From contig CM052361.1 in assembly GCA_028551475.1 (NCBI GenBank), positions 5,835,501 to 5,899,500 of the forward strand: 64,000 nucleotides of DNA, given 5' to 3'. The number at the start of each line of letters is the position of its first letter. The stretch's first letter is position 1. The DNA is from Casuarina equisetifolia. Its lineage: Eukaryota > Streptophyta > Magnoliopsida > Fagales > Casuarinaceae. Positions 11,294 through 24,259 of the stretch are shown piece by piece. The position numbers and the translations under genes are program-made. The notes beneath the pieces are model-generated. The model did no database searches and had not been told where the DNA came from. It saw nothing but the letters and a program-made list of their open reading frames with translations.

Positions 11294-14090
11294 ACCGCAA
11301 AATTTCCTGGTGGTCTACATGTAATTTGGTTTTTAGTTCCACACAGAGAGTTGAATAAATCAAGATCCGGGAAAATCCCATCTCTGACTAGTATTTTACT
11401 TCTACCATTTTGAGAAGAACAGAAAATAAACATTTCTGTACATGAGAACGAAAGTATTTTGGATTGCTATCGTAATGTATTGTGGCCTTTATTTTGTTCA
11501 TTCAGATTTGCCTTTTCACTGCCTTTATCTTTTCCCCTTCCCATCTGATTCCGATGCTTTGATTGCTAGTAAGATTTGGTCACATCATGTAACAATTAGG
11601 GAGCTTAACCAATGCTCGTTCTATCAAAATTTGACATATTTTTGTCAAAATACAACGTAGAAGTAGGTGTAGATGCACTAAAACATAAAATCCCATTATC
11701 ACAAGGAATAGCAGTGTCTCTATCCTAGACTTCAATGTCAATCATCCGGTCTGTTTCATGGTTAGTGGTGGAAATTCATATAAAACTCTACGCAAACGTG
11801 TTTGACCTTTGTTTCTGTCGGAAAGTGGATAAAACAATGGGGGAAGGTGAGAGTAAGAACCAAAAAGGAATCGGATATTTGTGTTTCCATCATGGATTTT
11901 TTTTTTTTTTTTTAAATCTTCTTTTGGGGGGTCTATGGGGGTGGTGCTGACTTTTCTGCGTGCATCGAGGTATTCAAACAGGACAGTTACTAAATGGTTG
12001 GTATTTATTAAATTTTTCTCTTGAATTATGACTCTTTCCTCTTATGCAACATGATAGGTTTTCACTTTATTTTTTTCTACTAAAGTTGTCATATACGATT
12101 TTCTTGTAAACGGAAGCAAGAAACCCAATACTCTTCGGAAAAACCCAATACTTCTACATTGAAAGTCAGCTAAATATTATTGGAATGTCTTCCAATAATA
12201 TTTGTGGAAATCCCTCATTCGGTGTCTTGAAAAGCCAAATGCAATGGTTTATTTTGTGCAACTTGATGCAAATAGCTAGGCTTTCTCTGTTAGCAGTTGC
12301 AAAGCCTATTAGTTTATTAGGATTTGAAAGACATTCTGGCATGTAATTGCTTGTCCGCTTGGTGTGTAACTGGGGTAGCACTTTCCCTGTGTCTAGTCAA
12401 ACCATATCTGATAATTATAACATTCAGGAAGTATCAGATTTCATGTCCCTTTGAGTTGGTGGTAAGATCAAATGTTGATTACTTAATGTCACTGGGTTCC
12501 ATATTATAATTGAAAGTCCTTGGTCAAAAGCATCTCCAATCAAAGGGTAGATCGGTTTTAGTAGTTAAATATGTAGCTGGAGAATTAACATTTAATGGCT
12601 CGAGAATGGCATTGGCTTAGCTTATCGAAATTTTTTAAGAGGTTAAGTTTGTTGTCAATTTGATTTTAGATTTCTTTTAATTTTTGTCAATTTTCTATGC
12701 CAATATAGAAAGTTAACAATGGAAACTAAGTCGCTTAGTCATTGTTTAACAGCTAGGTTGAGATCCTTTTCATTTTTTTTCAAGATAGTCATGATATAGA
12801 CAACATAATCAGATAGTTGTTAATGATGGAAGACAAATTCCAGATATCCTTTGGTGAATCAAAGAAGCTTTAGTCAACTTTCAAAAATATATTCAGTAAT
12901 TAATAAACTAAAGAAAGAGATAATGATGTTTTCTAGTTTAAGATCTTGACTAAGGTATCAAAATATCCAATTAGTTTTAATTTCATAATGTATGCATATC
13001 TATACATACAATTCAATGGCTTTACATCATTAGAATTAAGGAAGAATGCAAAATGAGTTATGTGATTTGCATGTCTGTAGGATTAGTAAATGTTAGAGAA
13101 ACTTTATAAAATGAATTTGTTTGGCTTATTTACAAATGACCCTCTTGTTAGTATTTCTAATGCAAGTTAATAGTATATGATCACTTACACATTAGCCAAA
13201 GCAATATAGTGAATGCATGACAATCTAGCATAGATTTCAACTTATAGAATTAAGACATGCAATTTGAATTTTTGGAATAATTTCATATGGTTTACTTCTA
13301 TATAATATCAATTTTATCATTAGTTCTTCTCAAATTAATGTTATAGGATCATTTAGACATATCAACAATAATAAGGATATATGAACATATATATAAGAAA
13401 TGAAAAAGGTTTAGAAGTCATCATTCTAGTAACCCTTTCTGGTAACCATTTCCTATGAGGATAATGATTGTCATATAGGTTGATTAAAAGTAACTGAATT
13501 TTATGTGAAAGATTCAATTGTTTCTTAACCATTCTAATGAGGCAATTTCTCTTTTTCTATAAAAGATAACTATTTTCACAAGAGGAAAAAAAAAATCCAT
13601 TCTCTAGTTATCGTAATGAAGGTTAACCACCCCACACAAGAAAGAGTAAGCTAATTATTTGTAAAGAAAGTTAATCACCATAACTTTCCTTTTAAGAAAA
13701 TAAAAATGCATGTGAAATATGTTATTGATCTAGATTAGATTATAGGATGCCATTATGATGAGTATTTATGTGCTTGGGTAATTATTTAGCGTCAAAATGA
13801 TAATATGATTGCCATTTTCACATCATGTAAACCATAATAACCTATTTTATAAAATTTAGAAGTACAATGATTAATCATATATGTGTTGCTCAATGTATTT
13901 CATTCTTTATTTTGATATTTTATGTAGCAGCTTGATATGTAGGCATTTTGCCTTTTAAAGGATTAAGCTTATATTTTGTCATTTGTACTCATTCGAGGTA
14001 TCATTATTAGGCTCAATTTTGTTGTTATTAATAGAATTTGTCAAAGTACAACCTTTTGTTTCTTTACCAAAAAAAAAAAAAAGAATGTCA
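11294..14090. other. Intergenic, AT-rich, no gene recognised
   Basis: The start holds the 3' untranslated region of the MYB gene. The rest is AT-rich with no credible coding frame, ending in a 14-A run at 14069-14082. That run could be the tail of an old retroposed copy, but I see no matching target duplication. Confidence 0.5.
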
Positions 14091-14091
14091 A

Positions 14092-14125
14092 CCAATTTGA
14101 CTAATTTGACTAATTTGACTAATTT
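14092..14125. repeat. Tandem 9-bp repeat (ACTAATTTG)n
   Basis: About three and a half copies of ACTAATTTG lie directly after the A run at 14069-14082. Confidence 0.8.
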
Positions 14126-14204
14126 TACACATTTTTAAGAATTGTAATGATTTTTAATGCTAAAATTGTCAAGCATTTCCACTGCTTCTAAACGTAGTAG
14201 ATGC

Positions 14205-14790
14205 ATATTCCTTAACTTTGCTAAACAACAATGTTTATAGGTTTACTGGTCACTTAACACCTCTCAAAATACATTGGTGGTAGAAAGAGGTACAACTTGT
14301 TGTGATATCACTTATTAAAATCTTCATATGCTACTACTATACCAAAAGTAATTATTATGAGATGCATACCTTATATCTTAAACTTCTTTAGCAATAATGC
14401 TCATTGGCTTGTTGACCACTTGGCACCTTGTGCTAAAACCTAACGATCCCCTTCAGCAACCTGCTAACTATGGGAGTCGAACTTGCAACTTACTATAATA
14501 TCACTTATTAGATACCTCATATGCTATACCATTGTGTCATTATTGTTAGTAAAATGCATATTGGGGCTTAGTAGGTGTGTCAAGTGTCTCACCAAGCGTT
14601 TGGTGTTGCTAATGAGGATTTAATAAGGAATAGGATATGTGAGGAGTTATGACTATTAGTTATATTTTTCAGCCTAATATTGATGTCCAAGGATCATAAG
14701 AATGCATACTATATTCTTTAACCTTCATTAGTAGTAATGCCCTCAAGTTTATTAGCCACTTGACCCCCTTCACTAGGTCCGATGCTTAGT
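14205..14790. repeat. Diverged direct repeats of unknown origin
   Basis: A block of the form TTTARYRRYAATG, then a GTTTATTRGYCACTTGRC-like run, recurs near 14211, 14377 and 14715. The first two copies are followed by ATATCACTTATTA and then CATATGCTA. After copy 2, GGGAGTCGAACTTGC reads on the minus strand as a pol III B-box-like GCAAGTTCGACTCCC. These are probably fragments of one old dispersed element; its class is not clear. Confidence 0.5.
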
Positions 14791-14805
14791 TTTAAGCAAT
14801 TGTCT

Positions 14806-14866
14806 AAAAAACTAAAAACTAAAAACTAAAAACTAAAAACTAAAAATAAAAATAAAAATAAAAATA
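14806..14866. repeat. Simple repeats (CTAAAAA)n then (AAAAAT)n
   Basis: Several CTAAAAA units pass into AAAAAT/AAATAA units; a plain A-rich microsatellite. Confidence 0.85.
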
Positions 14867-14869
14867 TGC

Positions 14870-17800
14870 TTATCAAATAGTATGAAGAATTAACTTATTA
14901 CTCAGAAGATCAAAACTTGGATTGCGATTTCTTAGTAGTTTTGAATATGATTTTGCTTCCTTGCTTCTTTAGGTCTTACTTTATCTTATGGAAACCAAAA
15001 TTGCTTTGTTTGCAAGTTAAAACCGTAGGGCACAAACAAAATGACTTCGAGTCCAACACCCATATAAACAAGTGGATGTTTAACTATCATGAGGAAGATA
15101 GGTTTAAGTAAAAATGACCAAACCCATCTAAATTCCAAAACCTTCATTTTCATTTTTCTGTCTTTTATATTCTCCGATGTCCCTGCTCCTTGGGATGCTT
15201 AAAACTTCCTCATCATTATCATTTTGCTTCCAGCGCAGAGGTGTTACTTGGAAACATATCTTATAACAGATGTCGGGACGCTTATTATTCAAACGTGCTT
15301 CCAATTCTCGATTTATTTTACTGATTATTCTCCTCTTTTTTATTTGGGGATTCCAAGTTTCCGTCTCAGCATGACAAACTTATGGCCGTCATCATTGCCA
15401 TGGTCCCGTACACGACCTCAGCAAGGAACGCAGTTTTCTTGACCGGCCAACCATATTAAACAGAAGAAGAAAAAGAACTGCAAGAACTGCCAAACAAAAG
15501 TTAGTTTTTTCAATGTTGAATGTCAAGCTGGTTTCCCATTTATCTATTTGATTGACCTAGTCTTTCATGATGTAAACTATACCATCTTTGAAATTGTATT
15601 AACACCCATAAACCCATAATTACTAGCTAATTAACTAAAATTAAGACTATAAATCTCATTATGTTCAGCATGAGAGTTTCTGGGAGGGAAAACTGAGGAC
15701 CATGTATTATCTATGTTATGTTATTACATCATCGAGGGAGAATGTAAGAAGCTGAGAAACTCTTTGAACTTGGAAGGGACAGGTACACTCTGGAGATTGA
15801 CTTCGGGAGATACTAAATGGATGTCACAGCCTGGAACACGAAAATTTAGGCAATCCGTACCCCTAGTCAAACCAAACCCTAGCTGTTTCTTGAAGGTCGT
15901 GGCCTGAAGTACTCCAACTTGTGAGAAGGAAGGCCGTGCTTCCGTCGTTGAACCTACTACGTGCATTTAAATGAAACCCGACACCACTTTAGATTACTTC
16001 CATAATGGTCTTTTTATTTTAACAAATTGAAAGACTATTTCGCATTAGGTCAGTCCTCACGCGGCATTGTTCCACAACCCTCATTCTAAATAATTCTTTA
16101 TCTTGTCTTTACTTGTACAAGTTTAGATTTTCAAATTATGTATTTTAATGCAATGTCAAAGTGCTGGATTTCGTCCCTAAATGTCAAGGGTTAATATTTT
16201 ACGTGTTATAACTCTTAGCTTAATATACTGTAAACTTACTTACAACGATTAATTCGTCGATAAGGTAAAAAGTATTGTTTGCGGCTACTCTAGTATTGTT
16301 TCTCTTTCTTTCTTTCTTTTTTTAACCCCATTGTCCTTTCCAGCCATGACGATTCACTTCCAGTTTTTATAATTACTTAACTTTTCATCTTAGGAGGATA
16401 ACTTCATGTTCACACTGCTATTGTATTGGTTAATATTCTTTGAAGATGGAGTTTTAAACCATTATTTTATAGGGTTTAACAGAGCTTTCAGGGCTTGGCG
16501 GCAGTTCCGGAGGCCTATTGGAGGAGGGCACTGAGATGAACTCGTTACGCCATCATTCCACTTTCGTGGGCTCCAGAGAAGGTCGAATATTTAGGCAGTA
16601 CACTGATGAATGACCCCTGAACCGCTTTTGAAAAAGACGAATTAGAAAGCAAGAATTCCCATTTTTGAGGGAGAGAAAGATTGAAAATCGATTTAAAATG
16701 CGATCATCCAAAGATAGTGAAGTGTGGAAGTGGAGCGGAAAAGTCTGAGTTCAGATCCTCACTCTTTCAACCTCCGAAATGTGGAAATGACAACATGACT
16801 CGCCATATTTTATGCACCACTTACTTTTGTGGATCTTTCTGACTTCCATGGCTGCGTTCACACTCTTTTCGGCCCTCGCTGTCTTGAACAGTTTCAAGGC
16901 GAGTTCCCCGGAAATCAGTAAAGTTTTCGTGAAAGATTCTTTCATTTAGTTGCATCATTGAGAAGTGGAAGCAATCCCCAGTTCTCTTTGATGCTTTGCT
17001 ACCACCATGTCTCTCACAACGCAAGGGACGGATCCGTGCAATAACAAGTTCATGTAAGTATTGTTCAAATAAGTAAAAATTCCCAAACTACTGTGAGGTT
17101 GAAACCAAGTTAATTTTGCTGAAAATGAAGAGACAAAAGGTTGAATAAGTCCTTTGGTAGCTCGAGTTGTTTTTTTTTTTTTTTTTTTGGGGGGGGGGGG
17201 GGTTTGATGGGTTCAAAGAAGATAAAAGAAAAGAAAACAGCTCTCTGTCTTTTAGGCATAGTTAAGTTTATAAAGTCTAAATACCAATCCTCAGTCCACA
17301 GTCGCTTCATTAATTTGCTTTATACACACTTTGGTGTACATGGAACAAGAATAAATATTTGGACCGGAATTATATAATAACACATCTTCAACTAGTCGGT
17401 GGCCGTTGGACGATCAACATCATTTATGACAAGTACATAAAACACCCTCTCTCTCTCTCTCTCTTATTTATTTACCAATAAGAGAGTTTTTTAGTACCTT
17501 ATAAAAGGAAGCAAAGGCAAAGAAAATAAATAAATAATATTTAGATAATTTGACTTAGAAGGTGATTTTTTTATATATAAACTTGTGAGTTTATTTATAT
17601 AAGCATAAAAGAATATAAATGCTTAAAGACATAATCCAACATTATAATTTATTTAAGAAAAAATTAAATTTAAAATCCTCTAGTTATAATACTACAAAAA
17701 TTTGACTAAAAGGATTTAATATTACCAAATAAAAGTTATAAAACTACATCTTAATTAAATCCATTTAGTAATTAAAATATACTTTCATTTTATTTATTGT

Positions 17801-20800
17801 TTTCAAGTGGTAGAATGGTGGAGAATCATACTTTTATACAAAAGTGACCCACCCCCAACAGTATCATGTCTACGCTCCAAAGGGATCAGCCTAATCATTT
17901 TTGCTTTCTACCTAACAAGTTTACAAGTATCAACATCATCATTATTGGGTAGGGTGGGCCCTTCTTTCATTTAGCCAGACAATTGGTGGAAAGTAGCACC
18001 TCTTCTGTGCTCTGGTAGGCGAAGAAATTTCATAGGAGGACTTTTACTCTCGTATCATTGCACCGTCCTTTTTCTCTCACGCCTTGCCTTTGGAGAATCT
18101 TTCGAGCCTAAGTACCATCCGCCCAAGAAAATTTTCACAAGAAGTTATTATACATTGGAGTCAGTCAAGATTTTGCTATTAATTATACGTGACTTTTAAC
18201 AAGCCAAGAAATATTAAATCACTAGTAGTATGAGCTAAAATATTAAAGTCCACCAGACTTTAAAGCACAATGACTATAGTAGATGAAAGCTCTGATAAAT
18301 CACAATACAAATTTTAATGCTGCCTTCCACAGTTTCAAGGTTTGGTTTATGTAGTAGTCTTTCAGTGAAGAAAGAAGCCAAACAGAATTTTATCAGTAGG
18401 ATGTCGATAGATAATAAGCTTCTTTATATTTAGCCAAAGTCATATAGACAATGCAAAAGCAAATACAACTCTTGTTGGCCATAATGGCCCTGTACTTTTA
18501 TTTCCTTTGTTTTCTGTCGACAACCACAAAGTTTCTTGGTCTAGGTTGGCTTGTCAAGCAGTAGTAGTCTCGTGGTCTAACGGTCGTCTTCTCCATTTCC
18601 AAGCCGGGAATCTGAAGTTTGACAATACAGCTAGTGTGGAATTTTCTTCACACCCACAGGGTAAGAGGTACAACGTTAGAAGATAAACGAGAGAGAGACA
18701 GAGGGTTGTTGATGGATTTTTCAGCAGCCAGGAATCTGACAAATTGCAGTGGCACTGTCCTGAACTTGTCCTACTACCTCCTTTAATCAGAGTGCTTCCA
18801 CGGCATCGTGCACATCATTCTCACTCCACTTCAACGCGGATCGACTTCCACAAGCTCCATCACATAAAAACACTCAACGCAGATAACAAGTGGCATCAGG
18901 ACACAACTCCCTGGCTTCAAATTGCTACAAGAAGTCCAAAACTACTTGTCATGGCTCATATTTGGACACTTCCGCCTATAATGTGCTCCAACTCTCAACC
19001 TTGTCGTCAGGACAATGTCATCATGAGCTCAAAATTCCCTTATGGGTTGTAAACTCTAAGTTATACCAATGGTAATGTAAAAATTAACTAAAAATTGCGA
19101 ACAATTAGCTGCAAAATACTACTTTGTGAAGTTTAATTTTTCCCACTTGTGAAATATTTTTACGAGTATTTTCCCACTAAATTATTTTTAAAATATATGT
19201 ATATATATATTATATACACCTTTACGCCTGATAAGGTTTGATGTGAATAAGAATTTCTGGGTTTGAAGGTCCAACTGGGGACAAAACCCATGGCGTCCTC
19301 ATCTTGTTGTCTGGAGCGAAGCCCATATCCGGTGGGACAGACGGTGGGCCAAACACGGTTCTAAGGTGGCGGGTGGGGCTACCGACTCCGGATGAGACCT
19401 CATTGGAGATCAAAAGCAGGTGCCAGTAGGGCACAAAGTCGTCGTTGAGAGCCTTCAAGTCCACCCGCCGACACACGGGCTGTCAAGCACGCGGACGACG
19501 ATGCTGACAAAAGTGAAATCATGGGTGCAAGACAGCCGAGGAATACATCTACGGCGTTCGTGTCAGTGTCAACATCACTCAAGTCCATCTAAGTCAAACT
19601 ACTTGGTGATGCAGTCCATGAGGTCAGGCTGAAGCAATCTGTGTTCTTACTGCATAGTCACCGGTTCGTCAGATTGTCCCATGATCAGCCCGGCAGAGCT
19701 TCGTTTATCGTGGGACCAAGTTTGGCGGAATTTTCCAGCATTTCATTTTGCTCCATGCAAAATAAAACTTCGTAGTGTGCTTGATAATTATGTTATTGAG
19801 ATATATTAAGAGGTTGATGTTGTCACATATTGAAAGCGATAATAAATTATTAAGTTTAAAATTGATAAATTTTTTTTTATTAAAATAAATTTTAACATTG
19901 TAATATAGTATCAAAATTATGAATAAATTTTTATTTCGTAATCTTTATACGTTGAGGTTGGATTTTAGTCTATATGTAAAGTTTGTGTCAGTATGTGTGT
20001 GAACGGAAATGTTAAATAATGATAAGCTTTTTTTTACTCTTAATATCTTTAAATTTTGAAATGGGTTATCAAAACTTTTATAAAATGAATAGGCTGATTC
20101 ATTTGTGTTTGGATTACTGTATCTGTACGTTGAACTCATTGAGGAAGGCAAAAATGGAGAGTGAAAGACAGATAAGAGTGAGCAATGATGACAGCAACAG
20201 GCAAGCACTTAGGAGTCACCCACAGCCATGACCGGCTTCGTTTGAGAGCCATTTGTTTCAAAAGTTAAAGACTGGAGACCAACTCAAGAGAATCCGGGTG
20301 TCGCAGCATCCGACATTCATGCGCATGGGGCGGTCCTGATCATATCATAAGCCAGGAAAGATAAGAAAGATATGATTAACAAACGCACGAATTGCTTGTT
20401 TATAAAACATAAATAAACGAGGGAGTTGAAATATGTAAAGTGCAGAATAAAGAATGCACATGTGAAGAGGAGAATGTATACCACTGCAATTATTGCACCC
20501 ACAAGGGACGTGTTGCGTTTAGATTCTGAAAAATACAAAGGAAAAAGAGGTAGTGGAATAGCAAACAAAGTATGGCAGATATCCCTTTTCTGGGTAGGAG
20601 GTCGGCGAGAATGTCAGGCACTTTTGAGCCTTTTCTTCATGGAGTAGGGCGACGTGGCTAGGACCATGGAAGGGCAGCCTACCCTAGCCTCTCCAATGTG
20701 CCGGTCGCCCCACGGTCGTCGGTGCGATTGGCCTTCGTAGTGGACTTCGGGACCCTCTCTTCCCCTTTTGCTTCCGATATGGGTAGAGGATGTGCCTACA

Positions 20801-22990
20801 GATCTGGCATTTTCATTATGAATAAACTGAATCAACGCTCTAATGAGTGTACAGTCACAATGCTATCATATTCAAAATCTGTCATGAAATGATATCGAAC
20901 TGGGATTCATCAACGCCGACGTGAAATTTGGCTGTTTGCAATGCCTTTGTCCCGGTAGTGGAAAAGGGATAAAGGTAAAGGGTGTTGTTAAGAGAATGAC
21001 TTGAGCAACCAAGCATAGTGACGGGGTACCAACGTGGTACCCAGATTGTTTAATCCATCGACACTTCTCAGGGTCCGATGTGGGTGAACAAGTTGAACAT
21101 TTGAGCATGTTTGCATGGCTGCCTGCTTGACACCGCAGCAGGAGTGTGAGGACATGGAAATTTTAGAACCCTAAAAGGAGGAGTTTCAGTGGCCTCTTTT
21201 CCCAGTTTTTGTTTATACAACACTTTATCTCGAAATGGTGACCCGTGATGATGATGGATATTCTAAAAAGCTTTTGGATTTCATTCTCTTCCTGGTAATG
21301 CTCCATCAATTAATATAGAAATCTTATCTTCTTCTGCCACCTTTGCTTCTGCAATGTTCTTGCAATCTGCCAAGTTGGATTGATTGTGGGTGGGGATCTT
21401 TAGAATATTAAAGCGTAGACAGCATGTTTTGGACGGATCCCATTGGAGGATCATTCCCCTCCATTATATGAAATTCATGGATAGGTCGCACTTCAGCACC
21501 AACATTTTGATTTGGGTTTCCATGTTCTTTGAGATAATCGAGTGGATTTGTCGGGGGAGGGGGGACCTCTGTCAATCATTTTTAATACGTCGGGTGTTTG
21601 TTTTTGGTTTCTTTTGTGACTTTGTTGGATAAAGCTAAATGGGTTTTACTGGGTCTGCAGCACGCTTTAGTTGGTAGCAACTCTCTATTAAATAACATAA
21701 ACACAAAAAGAGATGTACCAAAAGGTTTATGAATTTCCTAATGATTCTACATTTAGAGATTCCTTTAGAGGTTTCTAGTTTCATTTTCTTTTCTCCTTTT
21801 TTTTTTTTTTTTATGTACGAGCTTCTTTTACTAGTACATTCTCCTTCTCCTTCTTTCTCTTTTCTCTTAATATTAAATTATCAACATAGAATCTCTCCTA
21901 TAGATTAGTATGTTCTGAACTTTTGAGAGTACAATATTGTTGTAGTTGTTTTCCAAACTCAAGTTGCAGGCGGCCAACGTGGCATATGGCATTACATTAT
22001 TGATATCTATACCAATTCTCTAAAACAATCAGATCCTCCTCTTTTGATAGGCCAATAGTGTGACAGATGTGCACATGGCGATTAGCAGGCTCCGGGTTAG
22101 TTCCCAAACTAGTTGAATTATTTAGCCCGACCAACAAAGATTTGCTTAAAGCCTGGGTTTTTCTTTTGAAACGCGAATCACAATCTTAATGTTTTAGGAA
22201 GCCTGTCAAGAAAGTGGCTGGAGCTAGAAAGCTATAAATGCAAATAATGAGCTGGGCTATGGAGAGTTGCGAATTTCTAGGACCATGATAGGGCCAAGGA
22301 GCAAATAGTTTTTGAGCCGATCGATACCCATTGAGTTTGGGGGATTTGTTTGTTTTTAAATAATAATAATAATAATAAAACCTTATTAAATTTTATAAAC
22401 ATCAAGACTAAACATAATAATCATACTTTAAATAAATACAAAAATAACATGAAAGTCTAACTATTCAAAATTGACTAAAAAGCCTCCATGACAAGCTATC
22501 ACTCAAGGTAACAAAAGTCAACTATAAAGTACATTTAGCTTATGATAGCTTATAATTACCTAAACCTAGCTAATCTTCCTTGACGACAACTAGGCATGAT
22601 CGTGGTAGGGATCCTAGCTTATCAAATATTTTAACATTCTAAACTATGTGGCAATGATTGATAAGATCATCTGCTACTGCATTTCTAAACCATGTGCCCA
22701 TGATTGGTAAGATTATTTACTACTACATCTCCCTTAAGTAGACATATCGTGACTTTAAAACCATATTCAAGCTTCGCTCAAACCAAACTGTGCCCTCATG
22801 ATCTATATGGGTGTATCTCTTTCTTTAAAAGTTTCAAGTAACAAATATCAGCATCCTTTTTGGCGCAGTACAGTTCGAGAAAGACGAGAAAAAGTGACAG
22901 GATTCAGGGCATTCTTATAAAACAAAAACTAGTTTACAATGAGTACATAAACAATGGAATCACAGATGTTGAGTATTTACACGCTTCAAA
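14870..22990. other. Intergenic, no gene resolved; two less AT-rich patches
   Basis: I cannot support a gene. Two patches stand out. The first is 18740-19075 on +, with overlapping open frames of 102 and 61 codons. The second is 19222-19600, more GC-rich, with minus frames of 84 and 62 codons that look as if one product were split between frames. Both could be decayed coding DNA, but neither matches a family I know. Simple sequence includes (CT)n at 17449-17462, AT-rich runs near 19195-19215, and (TAA)n near 22360. Confidence 0.4.
17168..17202. repeat. Poly-T run joined to a poly-G run
   Basis: About 19 T run straight into about 14 G. Such long homopolymers are also prone to sequencing-length error. 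Confidence 0.9.
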
Positions 22991-23006
22991 ACAAACTGAC
23001 CTCTGG

Positions 23007-24219
23007 TTAAAACTCCAACTTAATTTCTGAATTTCCGGAGTCCATGTAATCTTCTTCCGTCTTTATGTCGGTTGAAACAATCACTCCACCATTAAAACCA
23101 TCCATCAGCAACTTTGCTATCTTCGATCGCCACTCTGAGATGTCCTTCTCGCTCTTTCTATCATGGACAACCCTATCATAGAAATTAAGCATTGTTCCCA
23201 AGCCGCTATTTGGTACCCAACCATATTCCATTAACACCTGAGCCTCTCCTTTGGTCAAGTCTTCCCCAACCTTACCAACAGATTCAGATACATTAGACAA
23301 TTAAACATCATGGGAAGCACCCAGGCAAAGAGCATAAATTTTCATCTATAAGTCGTTACTATGTCATAATGTATTCGTTTTAAACATAGCTTTCATTTAA
23401 GCAGCTTTTAGCATTTCAAGTTTTTCTGTCCATTCACTTCAATTATCAGCTTAACACAACACAGATACTCAATCTCGCATTGCATTCCCTACTAGGTAAG
23501 CAGTTTAGCATTGCATTTTCTACCATAACATGACAATGAAGAATGTTTCAGCGGCTTCCTCAGCCAAAAAACATGCATTTGCTGCAGAATTTAAGTCAAG
23601 TCAAGCATTTAGAGTAAACAGAACCTTACTATGCTTAACATTCATGTTGATCAACCTAGCTCGTAATATGTTGCTATCAAAAAAATTACAGAGTTGTTAC
23701 CAGTAAGCCACCAAATTTTAAAAAACGTCAGGCAATAAAAACAAAGAAATATAGGAATCAAACAAGTTCAACCAAAAGTCCACTTAGATCAAGCTAAGTC
23801 ATAAATCTGGGTGGTTACTGAACCACTCAACCCAAATCCAGGCCAATTCATAAAGTTAACTACATTTCAACCTATCAGCCTATTCTGATTTCTAAACCAG
23901 CGTTGAGAAACAATGTTTCGAATTAGTTTAACATCTGAAACTAAAGAACCAGCTTTGGCTGACGGATAGAACTTGCAGTAGCACTTCAAGAACCCAACAT
24001 TGGCCTTATTAGATATTTTTAATGGTCTGCCCAAATTAAATAATGAGACAGGCCACTAAACCAGCAACAGAATATCCAACCCAATCTAATAATCAAGAAA
24101 ATTGGTGAAACACGTAACTTGTCAGCTCTAAGTAAAACGCCAATAGCCAAAAACTTTTAGTTTGCAAATTGACCAACACTCAGCTAGCTATGTTCAAATG
24201 TGAGACAGAAAAAAATAAA

Positions 24220-24259
<40 letters not shown>

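Noticed and set aside
18560-18625. tRNA-like stretch with TAGTCTCGTGGTCTAACGGT resembling an A box
   Set aside because: No cloverleaf can be drawn and the B-box position (GGGAATCTGAA) does not fit GGTTCGANNCC; probably chance or a very old relic.
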